Shown: piece by piece, positions 1 through 11,798 of the stretch
Position numbering within the stretch: the stretch's first letter is position 1
Layout: every line of letters starts with the position of its first letter
From: Alicyclobacillus fructus
GTDB lineage: Bacteria; Bacillota; Bacilli; Alicyclobacillales; Alicyclobacillaceae
Length of the DNA stretch: 62,204 nucleotides
Assembly (NCBI RefSeq): GCF_017329605.1
Contig: NZ_JAFMTY010000021.1
Span: forward strand, 1 to 62,204
Direction of reading: 5' to 3'
Program-made: the position numbers and the translations under genes
Notes under the pieces: generated by a model
Seen by the model: only the letters and a program-made list of their open reading frames with translations
Told to the model about the DNA's origin: nothing
The model's database searches: none

Positions 1-2
1 AT

Positions 3-92
3 GGAGGGATCGAGCTCTGGTGGTTGCTTATCACCATCGTAGCGCGCAACATCGCCATTTTCATGATCCCGTGGCGTCGAAAATCGACATGA
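3..92 (+). CDS. C-terminal end of an unidentified membrane protein (partial)
   Basis: An open frame enters from the left edge and ends at TGA 90-92. The roughly 29 visible residues contain a Trp/Leu/Ile-rich hydrophobic stretch followed by a basic tail ending WRRKST, as expected for a last transmembrane helix with a cytoplasmic end. A hairpin at 145-172 follows, which fits the end of a gene. Too little is visible to name a family. Confidence 0.4.
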   Translation, partial: GGIELWWLLITIVARNIAIFMIPWRRKST

Positions 93-144
93 GGGTCTAT
101 TCGGGATTGCGGCGAAATTTCCTCCTCGCCGCCTCACACGATTC

Positions 145-172
145 AAGCCCGACGCCGCGTGGCGCCGGGCTT
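145..172. terminator. Hairpin between convergent genes
   Basis: A 12-bp stem with one mismatch (AAGCCCGACGCC pairing with GGCGCCGGGCTT) around a 4-nt loop, between the partial plus-strand gene and the minus-strand crh end. It carries short T tracts on both strands, so it is probably bidirectional. Confidence 0.6.
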
Positions 173-189
173 TGACCATCCTCAGTGTG

Positions 190-453
190 TCATTCAAACG
201 TGTCCCGGGACAGCAGTTCCGCGAGTGCCTCCACTGCCCGCTCCGCGTCACTGCCCTCGGCCTGCAGGGTCACCGTCTCCCCGCGGGCGATGGCCATCGA
301 CATCACGCCGAGGACGCTCTTTGCGTCGACGAAGTGACCATTCTTGCCAATGCGAATCTGACTGGAGAATGAGGACGCTCGCTTCACAAATTCCGCCGCC
401 GGTCGCGCCGCGAGCCCCTGAGGAAGGTTGACAGTCAGAACCTTCTCCACCAT
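190..453 (-). CDS. crh: Crh-like HPr-family catabolite repression protein
   Basis: An 87-residue HPr-fold protein. The histidine that PEP-dependent Enzyme I phosphorylates in HPr (position 15, in GLHARPA) is Ala here (GLAARPA, residues 13-19), so phosphotransfer to sugars is not expected. Ser46 in DAKSVLGVMSM is intact; this is the HPr kinase site that makes HPr(Ser-P)/Crh(Ser-P) a CcpA co-effector. Bacillus Crh carries Gln at position 15, so this is a Crh-type protein with a different substitution. It starts 18 nt after the msmX-like ATPase gene and is probably cotranscribed with it. A GAGGTGT ribosome site precedes the ATG. Confidence 0.85.
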   Translation of the reverse strand: MVEKVLTVNLPQGLAARPAAEFVKRASSFSSQIRIGKNGHFVDAKSVLGVMSMAIARGETVTLQAEGSDAERAVEALAELLSRDTFE

Positions 454-471
454 GGCACCAACACCTCGACA

Positions 472-1626
472 TCAGACCAAAGCTTCTTGACGTTCACCCG
501 CAGGACCTGCGGCGAAGCCGATGGACTCCTCCGTCTCCGCGTCGAAAATGTGAATCTTGTTCAGATCAATGGCGAGCTTCACCGAACTTCCGACGTGGTA
601 GACGTGGCGTGGGTTCACGCGCGCGACGATGGTGTTCGGACCGATGCTGCAGTGCAGATAGACTTCCGAGCCCATGTGCTCGACAACTTCCACCTGCATC
701 TGCAACACGGAGTCGGGATACGTCGTCATGAAGACTTCCTCGTCGTGCAGATCTTCCGGCCGCACGCCCAGCACGACGGGCTTGCCGATAGCCCCAGACG
801 CCTTCAGCACCCCGTAGCGGCCCTCCGGCAAGCGCAGCGAGATGGACGGCGCGCGGAAGTAGAACCCATCTCCATCCTGCACGATTTCACCGCGGATGAA
901 GTTCATCGCCGGAGAACCGATGAAACCGGCGACAAACATGTTCTTCGGCTGCGAGTACACCACCTGCGGCGTATCCGCCTGTTGAATGACGCCGTCGCGC
1001 ATGACCACGATGCGATCGCCCATCGTCATGGCTTCCGTCTGATCATGTGTAACGTAAATGACGGTGGTTTGCAAGCGCTGATGCAATTTGCGGATCTCCG
1101 CGCGCATCTGCACGCGCAACTTCGCGTCCAAGTTGGACAGCGGCTCATCCATCAGGAACACCTGCGGTTCGCGCACAATCGCGCGCCCCAAGGCCACGCG
1201 CTGACGCTGGCCGCCGGACAGCGCCTTCGGCTTCCGGTCGAGCAGGTGCGCAATGTCGAGGATCTTGGCCGCCTCTTGGACCCGGCGGTCGATCTCGGCC
1301 TTCGGCACCTTGCGCAGCTTCAGGCCAAACGCCATGTTCTGATACACCGTCATATGCGGATAGAGTGCGTAGTTCTGAAACACCATCGCGATGTCGCGAT
1401 CCTTCGGCGGCACGTCGTTCACGAGCCGATCCCCGATGTACAGGTTGCCTTCCGTGATGTCCTCGAGTCCAGCGATCATGCGAAGCGTCGTCGTCTTGCC
1501 GCAGCCGGAGGGGCCGACGAACACGGTGAATTCCTTGTCCTGAATGTCGAGATTGAAATCTTTCACCGTCGGTTCCGACTGCCCTGGATACGTCTTGTAA
1601 ATGTGCTCGAGCAACACGCGAGCCAC
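472..1626 (-). CDS. msmX: Sugar ABC transporter ATP-binding protein, MsmX/UgpC type
   Basis: A 384-residue ATPase of carbohydrate importers. Walker A GPSGCGKTT is at residues 38-46, the signature LSGGQ at 136-140, Walker B VFLMDE at about 156-161, and a C-terminal OB-like regulatory region follows as in MsmX/UgpC/MalK. No permease or binding-protein genes lie beside it, which is typical of a shared ATPase serving several sugar importers. The start is GTG at 1626 with AGGGAG upstream. A near-consensus cre lies 39 nt upstream of the start and crh follows 18 nt downstream. Gene-symbol choice rests on family resemblance. Confidence 0.88.
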   Translation of the reverse strand: MARVLLEHIYKTYPGQSEPTVKDFNLDIQDKEFTVFVGPSGCGKTTTLRMIAGLEDITEGNLYIGDRLVNDVPPKDRDIAMVFQNYALYPHMTVYQNMAFGLKLRKVPKAEIDRRVQEAAKILDIAHLLDRKPKALSGGQRQRVALGRAIVREPQVFLMDEPLSNLDAKLRVQMRAEIRKLHQRLQTTVIYVTHDQTEAMTMGDRIVVMRDGVIQQADTPQVVYSQPKNMFVAGFIGSPAMNFIRGEIVQDGDGFYFRAPSISLRLPEGRYGVLKASGAIGKPVVLGVRPEDLHDEEVFMTTYPDSVLQMQVEVVEHMGSEVYLHCSIGPNTIVARVNPRHVYHVGSSVKLAIDLNKIHIFDAETEESIGFAAGPAGERQEALV

Positions 1627-1664
1627 GCTATCAACTCCCTGTCAGAATGCTCAATCCGAGCGTA

Positions 1665-1678
1665 TCAAAACGCTTTCA
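1665..1678 (-). promoter_or_regulatory. cre (CcpA-binding) site upstream of msmX-crh
   Basis: Minus-strand TGAAAGCGTTTTGA matches the consensus TGAAARCGYTTWCA at 13 of 14 positions. It lies about 40 nt before the msmX start, a position suited to repression by CcpA. Promoter hexamers are not convincing enough to say whether it overlaps -10 or lies downstream of the start site. Confidence 0.7.
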
Positions 1679-1712
1679 CGGCGGCCATGTGCAACTTGTA
1701 CAGGTCCTGCGC

Positions 1713-2780
1713 CTAATCGAGTGCAGATTGACCTCTCAAGAGCGCGTCCGCAGCCAACAGGGCGAACGCCTCCGGCCCGCGGCGCACGTCCAGTCCCGAC
1801 GTTTCCCGCAGCTTCTCGATGCGCGCGAGCAGGGTGTTGCGGTGCATATAGAGCGATCGCGCCGCCTCACTGACGTTCAGGTTGGCGCGGACCATCGCGT
1901 CGGCGATCTCGCCCCAGCCTTCCGGCCACGCATCGAGTCCTGTCTCCGAGAGCGCCGACACGGCGCGCAGGAAGGCGGTCTGGGTCGGTTCGTCAAGCCA
2001 GTGCAGCGCTGTGCGGACGGGATCGTCGCCAAACACAACGGCGTCCGTGTTTCTGCACAACGCCTCACGCCGGGCGAGTTCGAGCGTCGCCACCCCTGCC
2101 TCCGCGTCCTCCGCGCGCCGAATCACGCTTGAAACAGCCACGCGCGCGTCGATCAGCGCCTCACTCCGCACGGCGCTCGCCACCTGCGACACCAAGGCCG
2201 TGAGCCCGCGCGCGTCCATCTCCGCATGCCCAAGCGACAACCATGCGTGGCGAAGCGCCGATCGGCTGATCGAAGCGATGACAACAGGCGCCTGCCGGCA
2301 GCTCCACCAAGCCTCGACCTCCACGTAGGCCTCCGCCACCCGCTTGACCATCTCGGCGCCCTCCCGGATCTCCGATGGATCCACCACGCGCGGAGACCAT
2401 TCGATGGCCATCAGATGGGCCGGATAGGACACCACCGGAACGGTCCTCGCGGCTTGGCGGAGCGGCTCCTGAGGGGCCCCACCTGCGATACTTACGACGA
2501 GATCGCGCGTGGAACACTCGCGTAGGCGCGCGATGGGATCCGCCTCGTCCGTCTCCCTCATCGAGGACAGCGCCCAGCGCAAAAATGCGCGTTCTTCCGG
2601 CTCGAGGGCGCTCGCGTCCACGGCGAGATGGTCCCGGACCCGCAGGCAGAAGACGCCGCTCGGCCCTTCCACCGACTCGCCGACGGGCGTATCGGCGAAC
2701 TGCATCGGCCAAGGCATCCAGGCGCACGGCTTGCCCAGGGCCTGAAAGAACCGCGATACCAGCTCCTCTCGAAAGTCCAT
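1713..2780 (-). CDS. PucR/CdaR-type transcriptional regulator
   Basis: About 355 residues. The C-terminus carries the PucR-type helix-turn-helix (LNVSEAARSLYMHRNTLLAR), the HTH found at the end of CdaR/PucR regulators; the N-terminal region has no motif I recognise. An ATG at 2936 would add 52 residues, but a perfect 10-bp terminator (2854-2896) and an extended -10 lie inside that stretch, so the ATG at 2780 with GGGAG upstream is preferred. It may respond to a carbon metabolite given malic enzyme next door; that is inference. Confidence 0.75.
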   Translation of the reverse strand: MDFREELVSRFFQALGKPCAWMPWPMQFADTPVGESVEGPSGVFCLRVRDHLAVDASALEPEERAFLRWALSSMRETDEADPIARLRECSTRDLVVSIAGGAPQEPLRQAARTVPVVSYPAHLMAIEWSPRVVDPSEIREGAEMVKRVAEAYVEVEAWWSCRQAPVVIASISRSALRHAWLSLGHAEMDARGLTALVSQVASAVRSEALIDARVAVSSVIRRAEDAEAGVATLELARREALCRNTDAVVFGDDPVRTALHWLDEPTQTAFLRAVSALSETGLDAWPEGWGEIADAMVRANLNVSEAARSLYMHRNTLLARIEKLRETSGLDVRRGPEAFALLAADALLRGQSALD

Positions 2781-2820
2781 CTTCTCGGCTCCCGCACATG
2801 AAACGTCGACATTCACTTTG

Positions 2821-2829
2821 ATTCTAGCA
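2821..2829 (-). promoter_or_regulatory. Extended -10 promoter element for the PucR-type gene
   Basis: Minus-strand TGCTAGAAT (TGnTATAAT type) sits just past the malic enzyme terminator and about 40 nt before the regulator's ATG. The -35 region is poor. Confidence 0.45.
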
Positions 2830-2853
2830 CGATCACGGCCAGGGAAACATGCC

Positions 2854-2896
2854 CAAAAACCAAGCGCGAGCGGGGCTTTGACGCCTCCGCTCGCGC
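2854..2896 (-). terminator. Terminator of the malic enzyme gene
   Basis: A perfect 10-bp stem (GCGCGAGCGG with CCGCTCGCGC) followed on the minus strand by TTGGTTTTTG. It begins about 40 nt after the malic enzyme stop. Confidence 0.85.
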
Positions 2897-2935
2897 ATTC
2901 GCACTCGCCACACGAACTTTCCATGAAGCTTTGCA

Positions 2936-4360
2936 TCAGTAGTTGTCTTTCGGCATGACTTCGCGGCGAGCGACGCCCGTCCGACGGGCCGCCTCCGCCA
3001 CGGCGTCCGCCACTCGCTGAACAACCGCTTGGTTAAAGACAGACGGAATAATGTAGTCCTCGCGCAGTTCGTTCTCCCGGATGATGGACGCGATGGCCTG
3101 TGCGGCGGCGAGCTTCATCTCCTCGTTGATGGTCGACGCGCGGGCTGCCAGCGCACCCTTGAAGATGCCCGGGAAGCAGAGCAGATTGTTGATCTGGTTG
3201 GGATAGTCGGATCGCCCTGTCGCCAACACGCGCACATGCGGCGCCGCCAACTCCGGCTCAATCTCCGGAGTGGGATTCGCCATGGCGAAGACGATCGGAT
3301 CCGGCGCCATCTTCTTGATGTGATCGACGGTCAGCACGCCGGGCCCCGACACGCCGATGAACACGTCCGCTCCCACGATGGCATCGTCGAGCGTGCCCGT
3401 GATGTTGTCCGGATTGGTATGCTCCTTGTACCAGTTCCAGATCTCGTTGTCGTACTGCTTGCCGCGGTGCAGAATGCCCTCCAGCGTCACGCCGATGATG
3501 TTCTTCACGCCAGCCGATAATAGCATCTTCGTGCATGCGACGCCCGCGGCCCCGATGCCGACAATGACCACCTTCAGATCCTCGAGCTTCTTTCCGACCA
3601 GCTTGGCCGCATTCATCAAGCCAGCCAGCATGACCACGGCCGTGCCGTGCTGATCGTCATGGAAGACCGGAATGTCGAGCTCCTGCTTCAGTCGCTCTTC
3701 GATATAAAAGCACCTTGGCGACGAGATGTCCTCCAGGTTGATGCCGCCGAACGCCGGCGCGATGCGCTTCACCGTCTCGACGATCTCGTCCGGATCCTTC
3801 GTGTCCAGGCAGATGGGAAACGCGTCGACGCCCGCAAACTGTTTGAACAGCATGGCCTTACCTTCCATGACCGGCATGGCCGCATACGGGCCGATATCGC
3901 CGAGCCCCAACACCGCCGTGCCGTCCGAAACCACCGCGACGGTGTTGCGCTTGATGGTCAGCTGGAACGCCTTCGACGGATCTTCGTGAATCGCCTCGCA
4001 GACGCGAGCCACGTGCGGGGTGTACACGCGGGACAAATCCTCGCGGTTTTTCACCTGGATCTTCGGCACCACCTCGAGCTTGCCGCCCAGGTGAACGAGG
4101 AAGGTGCGGTCGGACACCGCAACCACGTGAATGCCGGGTTCGGCGTCCAGCAGTTCGGCAATCTGGCGGCCGTGATCCCGATTCGCCACGTTGATGGTGA
4201 CGTCTCGCACCACCACGTCCTGCGTCACGCGGATCACGTCGACCGCAGCGATGTCGCCGCCCGCGTTTCCGACCAGGCTCGCCACTTTGGCAAACGTGTT
4301 GCCTTTGTTGGCAATCTCAAGTCGGTAAATCAGACTGATACCACTCCGCTGAAACTCCAT
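2936..4360 (-). CDS. NAD-dependent malic enzyme with N-terminal ACT domain
   Basis: A 474-residue cytosolic enzyme for oxidative decarboxylation of malate to pyruvate. Residues about 10-85 form an ACT domain, a regulatory module for small ligands; the catalytic part follows, with FHDDQHGTA (metal and malate binding) and the Rossmann signature VIVGIGAAGVA. The ACT extension distinguishes it from shorter bacterial malic enzymes of roughly 400 residues. It has its own promoter (4399-4428) and terminator, so it is probably monocistronic, beside malate:quinone oxidoreductase. Cofactor preference (NAD or NADP) cannot be read with certainty. Confidence 0.9.
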   Translation of the reverse strand: MEFQRSGISLIYRLEIANKGNTFAKVASLVGNAGGDIAAVDVIRVTQDVVVRDVTINVANRDHGRQIAELLDAEPGIHVVAVSDRTFLVHLGGKLEVVPKIQVKNREDLSRVYTPHVARVCEAIHEDPSKAFQLTIKRNTVAVVSDGTAVLGLGDIGPYAAMPVMEGKAMLFKQFAGVDAFPICLDTKDPDEIVETVKRIAPAFGGINLEDISSPRCFYIEERLKQELDIPVFHDDQHGTAVVMLAGLMNAAKLVGKKLEDLKVVIVGIGAAGVACTKMLLSAGVKNIIGVTLEGILHRGKQYDNEIWNWYKEHTNPDNITGTLDDAIVGADVFIGVSGPGVLTVDHIKKMAPDPIVFAMANPTPEIEPELAAPHVRVLATGRSDYPNQINNLLCFPGIFKGALAARASTINEEMKLAAAQAIASIIRENELREDYIIPSVFNQAVVQRVADAVAEAARRTGVARREVMPKDNY

Positions 4361-4398
4361 GCGCGACCTCCTCTTCGCCGTGTCGGCCGGATACGCCT

Positions 4399-4428
4399 AG
4401 TGTAGCAGACGCTTGATTTTCAAGACAA
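4399..4428 (-). promoter_or_regulatory. Promoter of the malic enzyme gene
   Basis: Minus strand: TTGTCT, 18-nt spacer, TACACT. The spacer holds an inverted repeat CTTGA-AAA-TCAAG that could be an operator. Confidence 0.6.
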
Positions 4429-4504
4429 CGCGCGCATCTCCCTCGCGCAACGGGTCGTTAAGAAGGACGCGCCCCGCGTTCCGGCGCATCCCTTCCTGCG
4501 CGCA

Positions 4505-5998
4505 TCAGGCGTCCGTCCTGGCCTCCAGGCGATGGAGTCCAAGCACTTCGGCCGTCTCGGCCTGGATGGAACGCATCAAATCGGGTCGATCGCGCAACGT
4601 GACGCCGTACGACGGGATCATCTCGCGGATCTTTCCCTCCCATGCGGGCAGGTGATCCGGGAAGCACTTGCGGATGACCTCCAGCATGATGGAGACGACG
4701 ACCGACGCACCGGGCGACGCGCCCAAGAGGGCCGCGATGGAGCCGTCCTTGGCGCTCACGACCTCCGTGCCGAACTGAAGCTCACCGCGCGGCCGCCTCT
4801 TGATGACCTGGACGCGCTGGCCCGCCACGACCAACCGCCAATCCTCGTCCCGGGCGGTCGGGACGAACTCGCGCAGCTCGTCCATGCGCTGCTTCTTCGT
4901 CAGCATGAGCTGCCGAATCAGGTACAGCGTCAACGAGGCGTTCTTCGCGCCTGCGGCCAGCAGAGTCGACAGGTTGTGGAACCTCACCGACTTGAACAGG
5001 TCGAGCATCGATCCCGTCTTCAAAAAGCGCGGCGAAAATCCCGCAAACGGGCCGAACAGGACGTACTCACGCCCGCCGATGACGCGAGAATCCAAGTGCG
5101 GCACGGACATCGGCGGTGCGCCCACGGGCGCCTTGCCGTACACCTTAGCCCTGTGTTGGCGCACAATTTCCGGATTCTCGCAGACCATGAACAACCCGCT
5201 CACCGGAAATCCGCCGATGCCCTTGCCCTCATCGATGCCCGACTTCTGCAGGAGAAGGAGGCTCCAGCCGCCCGCCCCCACAAACACAAACTTCGAGAGG
5301 TGCTCGTACGTCGCGCCCGTCTTCACGTCGCGCACGCGGAGCTGCCACATGCCGTCGCGCGTCCGCTTCACGTCCTGAACCTCTTTGCCGCACTGAACCT
5401 CGACGCCTTCGCGCTGCAAATACTGGAACAGCATCCGCGTCAGCGCGCCGAAGTTCACGTCCGTGCCGGACGCGATCCACGTGGCGGCAATCGGCCGGTC
5501 CAGCTTGCGATCTTTCATCATCAAGGGGATCCATTCCTTCAGTTTCTCTGGATCCTCGGAATACTCCATGCCTTGGAAGAGCGGGTGCTCCGACAGCAGT
5601 TGATGCCGCTTCCTCAAGAAGGCCACGTTCGTCTCACCTTGAACGAAGCTCATGTGCGGCACCGGGACAATGAAGTCTCTCGGATTTTGGATGATGCCTT
5701 CCCGAACGAGAAACGACCAAAACTGGCGGGAAACCAGGAATTGCTCGTTGACCTGAATCGCCTTCGAAATGTCAATGCTTCCATCCGGCCTTTCGACCGT
5801 ATAGTTCAGCTCGCAGAGCGCCGAGTGGCCGGTGCCCGCGTTGTTCCATTCATTCGAACTTTCCACGGCGACCTCGTCCAGCCGTTCGAAGACCGTGATG
5901 CTCCAGTCCGGCGCGAGCTGCCGAAACAGCGTTCCCAGCGTGGCACTCATGATGCCGCCGCCAATCAGGGCGACATCCGATCTCGTCTTTCCGTCCAT
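4505..5998 (-). CDS. mqo: Malate:quinone oxidoreductase
   Basis: A 497-residue FAD-dependent, membrane-associated enzyme that oxidises malate to oxaloacetate and passes electrons to quinone. The N-terminal dinucleotide fold [14 protein letters not shown] (starting about residue 8) is the MQO hallmark, and length and downstream blocks ([16 protein letters not shown]) fit the family. The start ATG 5998 has AAGGATG 7 nt upstream; an in-frame extension to 6052 adds residues with no family character. Together with malic enzyme and odhAB it groups malate and 2-oxoglutarate oxidation. Confidence 0.93.
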   Translation of the reverse strand: MDGKTRSDVALIGGGIMSATLGTLFRQLAPDWSITVFERLDEVAVESSNEWNNAGTGHSALCELNYTVERPDGSIDISKAIQVNEQFLVSRQFWSFLVREGIIQNPRDFIVPVPHMSFVQGETNVAFLRKRHQLLSEHPLFQGMEYSEDPEKLKEWIPLMMKDRKLDRPIAATWIASGTDVNFGALTRMLFQYLQREGVEVQCGKEVQDVKRTRDGMWQLRVRDVKTGATYEHLSKFVFVGAGGWSLLLLQKSGIDEGKGIGGFPVSGLFMVCENPEIVRQHRAKVYGKAPVGAPPMSVPHLDSRVIGGREYVLFGPFAGFSPRFLKTGSMLDLFKSVRFHNLSTLLAAGAKNASLTLYLIRQLMLTKKQRMDELREFVPTARDEDWRLVVAGQRVQVIKRRPRGELQFGTEVVSAKDGSIAALLGASPGASVVVSIMLEVIRKCFPDHLPAWEGKIREMIPSYGVTLRDRPDLMRSIQAETAEVLGLHRLEARTDA

Positions 5999-6243
5999 GT
6001 CGATCCCATCCTTATACAGATGCGGGCGCACGAGAAGCGCCGCGCAAGCCAAACTGTCCGAGTCCGGCGCCGTCCGAATCCCGTGTCGACGCCGAAATCA
6101 AGCGGTTTCCGCATCCTTCAACGACTTTCGACAACCCTTATAGAGTATAAATCATCGGCGCTCGATTCGCGAATTCGCAGAGCGCCGATTCATGGAAATG
6201 GCGGGGTGCGGCCCACGCCGCCCCCGCCATCCCCAAAGCCATC

Positions 6244-7494
6244 TCAACCTTCGAGCAACAGCGACTCCGGATCTTCAATCAGCCGCTTCACCGTCACCAA
6301 GAAGCTGACGGCTTCCGCGCCGTCGACGATGCGATGATCGTACGACAGTGCAATGTACATCATCGGGCGGATCTCCACTTGCCCGTTCACAGCCACCGGC
6401 CGCTCCACGATGTTGTGCATGCCGAGGATGCCGACCTGGGGCGCGTTCAGGATGGGGGTGGAGAACAGCGACCCGAACGTGCCTCCGTTCGTGATGGTAA
6501 AGGTCCCGCCCTGCAACTCCTCGAGCGACAATTTGTTGGCCCGGGCGCGCGCGGCGAGATCGGCAATCTGCTGTTCGATCTCGGCGAACGTCAGGCGATC
6601 CGCGTTCCGAACCACCGGCACCACGAGGCCGCCCTCCGTCGCGACCGCGATGCCGATGTCGTAGTGGTGCTTCACAATCATGTCCTCGCCCTGAATCTCG
6701 GCGTTCAAGAGCGGGAACTGCTTCAGCGCACCCACGACCGCCTTGGTGAAGAACGACATGTAGCCCAGGCCCACGCCGTACTTCTCGCGGAACGCGTCCT
6801 TGCGCCGCTTGCGGATCTCGATGACGCGGCTCATGTCCACCTCATTGAAGGTGGTAAGCATGGCCGCGGTGTGCTGAGCTTCCACCAGGCGCTTGGCGAT
6901 GGTCGCGCGCCGCCGCGACATGCGGATGCGCTCCTCGTCCGGGCGCAACGCGGGCTGTGCCGTCGGCTGAGAGGCCGCTGCCGATGGCTTGTCGGGGGCA
7001 ACAGGCGCCGAAGGTTGGGCGCCGAGGCCCAGCGCGCCAGCCTGAACCTGCCGCAGATCGATGCCCTGGGCCGCCGCGGCGCGGCGCAAGGACGGCGTCG
7101 GGCGCACCAACAGTTCTCCTGGAACCGAGACCTGCTGCGCCGAAGCCGCCGGCGCAGCAACCGGCGCCTGTGGCGCGCTCCCCGCGGAAGGCGCGGACGG
7201 CTTCGTCTCCTGCGCCTGCGCGGCCGGAGCCGGCTGCTCAGCGGGCGCAGACGGCGCCTGACCTTCCGCAATGACGGCGATGACATCGCCGATGGCCACG
7301 GTGTCGCCGACCTGCTTCAGAATCTGCGTCAAGACGCCTGACTCCTCCGCGATGACCTCCACGTTCACCTTGTCCGTCTCCAGCTCCGCGATGGCCTCGC
7401 CCGACTCGACCGCATCCCCCTCGCGCTTGAGCCATTGACCAATCGTCGCTTCCACAATCGATTCGCCTAGCGATGGAACCTTGACCTCTGCCAC
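6244..7494 (-). CDS. odhB: 2-oxoglutarate dehydrogenase E2 (dihydrolipoyl succinyltransferase)
   Basis: 416 residues in the usual E2 order: an N-terminal lipoyl domain with [11 protein letters not shown] (the Lys carries lipoate), an Ala/Pro/Gln-rich flexible linker, a peripheral subunit-binding domain near [12 protein letters not shown], a second linker, and the catalytic domain with [13 protein letters not shown] near the C-terminus. It transfers the succinyl group from E1 to CoA. It starts 32 nt downstream of odhA, so the two form an operon. No E3 gene is adjacent. Confidence 0.95.
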   Translation of the reverse strand: MAEVKVPSLGESIVEATIGQWLKREGDAVESGEAIAELETDKVNVEVIAEESGVLTQILKQVGDTVAIGDVIAVIAEGQAPSAPAEQPAPAAQAQETKPSAPSAGSAPQAPVAAPAASAQQVSVPGELLVRPTPSLRRAAAAQGIDLRQVQAGALGLGAQPSAPVAPDKPSAAASQPTAQPALRPDEERIRMSRRRATIAKRLVEAQHTAAMLTTFNEVDMSRVIEIRKRRKDAFREKYGVGLGYMSFFTKAVVGALKQFPLLNAEIQGEDMIVKHHYDIGIAVATEGGLVVPVVRNADRLTFAEIEQQIADLAARARANKLSLEELQGGTFTITNGGTFGSLFSTPILNAPQVGILGMHNIVERPVAVNGQVEIRPMMYIALSYDHRIVDGAEAVSFLVTVKRLIEDPESLLLEG

Positions 7495-7526
7495 GATGGC
7501 TTCCTCCCCGTATTCGGCATGCGCCC

Positions 7527-10352
<2,826 letters not shown>

Positions 10353-10406
10353 TGTGAACCCCTCTTCCACGCGCACTGGGCATGACGGAGCGCCCGCTTG
10401 GGGCGC

Positions 10407-10430
10407 CTTGGGACACCCGGGGATCCCAAG
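10407..10430 (-). promoter_or_regulatory. Hairpin in the odhA leader
   Basis: Perfect 7-bp inverted repeat CTTGGGA/TCCCAAG in the roughly 140-nt untranslated leader of odhA. It has no T tract, so it is not an intrinsic terminator; a role in message stability or translation is speculative. Confidence 0.35.
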
Positions 10431-10500
10431 CAGGAATTCCGGCCTGGTGTCAGAGAATGAATAGACGGGTAGGACAAACCCGATCCTTTTCCGATTTCTA

Positions 10501-10529
10501 TGTATACCACAGTCGGAATTCCCGCGCAA
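10501..10529 (-). promoter_or_regulatory. Promoter of odhAB
   Basis: Minus strand TTGCGC, 17-nt spacer, TATACA; a good sigma-A-type match 150 nt before the odhA start. Confidence 0.7.
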
Positions 10530-10569
10530 AACTTCGCGCGCTCAACCGACAGACGGGAGCGAAGTTTCA

Positions 10570-11751
10570 TTGAACGTTCAACAGCGCCTCCTCCGCTTTC
10601 AACCGCTGCGCCACGCGCTGTCCGCTTGGGCCGTGCATTGGCTTATCATCCTGGTGGGTGTCCTGGGCCCCATCGGCAACGCGCCGGCTAGGCTCGCCAT
10701 CACAGGCTCGTGGCTTGACAACTTCGTCCAGTGGGATAGCCAGTGGTTTGTGGACATCGCTCGCTATGGGTACGTGTTTCCGCCCGACATCCAGCGCACC
10801 TTTATCCCGACGGGCAACTCCGTCCCGTTTGTCCCGTTCGACAAGGCGGCCGCCTTTTTGCCCGGCCTCCCCATCATCATCCACGCGCTGGGCATCGGCG
10901 GCGCATGGGTGCTCACGAACCTCCTGTTCGCGCTCGATCTCGTCCTGGCCTACGCCATCGCCGAAGAGGAGCGCGAAGGCGCCGGGTTCCCTGCCGCGCT
11001 CCTCCTCGCCGCGGGCCCTTGCGCCATCTTTTTCAGCTCCCTGTACACGGAGACCTACACGTTGACCGCGTTTCTCCTCATCCTTTGGGGGCTTCAGCGG
11101 CCGAATGACCGTCGCCGCCTGGCCGCGGCATGCTTCGGAGCGTTCCTCGCCCCATCCTTTCACGATCTCGGCGCATTCGCCGTCCTGTTTGCACTCAGGC
11201 TTGCGCGCCTGCGCCGCTTCGGCGCGGCGCTCGTCTTCGTAGCGTGCTTTTGCGTCACGCCGGCCGCCTACGCCCTCTACATGTGGGAACGATTCGGCAC
11301 GCCGTTCGCCATCTTCGCCGCCGAAAGCAGTTGGCACCGCCACTGGACATGGCCGTTTGTCAATGTGGGCGACGCCATCGCGCAGGGCGCGTTCACGTCC
11401 GTCGGCGTGCTCACGGTGTTCGTGATCGGGCTCCTGTGCGTGCAGGGCGGCATCGCCATCGGGCGGGATCGCTTTCTTTTGGCGCCGCAGGATGGCAGAA
11501 TGATGGATAGTCTGGAAAGCGGGCTCTGGATGTGGCTCACGGCCGTCATCGACATGTGCGCCAACATGCCTCACAACCCGCTGCAAAGCACGCTCCGCTT
11601 CGCCTCCATCGTGTATCCGGCAACGGGCGGCATCGCGCGGCGCTTTGTGCGACAGCCGACGTCGTTCTTGTTCTGGATCGCGCTTGTGGCCTTCGCGGCC
11701 GTGGGAGCCATGGGGGCAGGCTTGTTCAGTCACGGATGGTTTTTTCAGTAA
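10570..11751 (+). CDS. PIG-V-like mannosyltransferase family membrane protein
   Basis: A 393-residue polytopic membrane protein. After the first helix it has WDSQWFVDIARYGY, the conserved acidic/aromatic loop of the PIG-V (GPI mannosyltransferase 2-like) family, which use lipid-linked mannose outside the membrane; a second block is FFSSLYTETYTLTAF. The start is TTG at 10570 with GGGAG upstream. It stands 47 nt before the moxR-type gene on the same strand and may be cotranscribed. The acceptor is unknown; a role in surface glycan or glycolipid assembly is inference. Confidence 0.72.
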   Translation: MNVQQRLLRFQPLRHALSAWAVHWLIILVGVLGPIGNAPARLAITGSWLDNFVQWDSQWFVDIARYGYVFPPDIQRTFIPTGNSVPFVPFDKAAAFLPGLPIIIHALGIGGAWVLTNLLFALDLVLAYAIAEEEREGAGFPAALLLAAGPCAIFFSSLYTETYTLTAFLLILWGLQRPNDRRRLAAACFGAFLAPSFHDLGAFAVLFALRLARLRRFGAALVFVACFCVTPAAYALYMWERFGTPFAIFAAESSWHRHWTWPFVNVGDAIAQGAFTSVGVLTVFVIGLLCVQGGIAIGRDRFLLAPQDGRMMDSLESGLWMWLTAVIDMCANMPHNPLQSTLRFASIVYPATGGIARRFVRQPTSFLFWIALVAFAAVGAMGAGLFSHGWFFQ

Positions 11752-11798
11752 AGCGGATCGCATGTCAGATTCGGGCTTGAAGAAGGGGAGGGACACAG

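Noticed and set aside
2781-2936. 52-residue extension of the PucR-type regulator
   Set aside because: A perfect terminator and an extended -10 lie inside it, and the residues look non-coding.
10353-10529. 59-residue extension of OdhA
   Set aside because: It would overlap the -10 and -35 of the odhAB promoter; homologues start at MANEQPGSVQ-like sequence.
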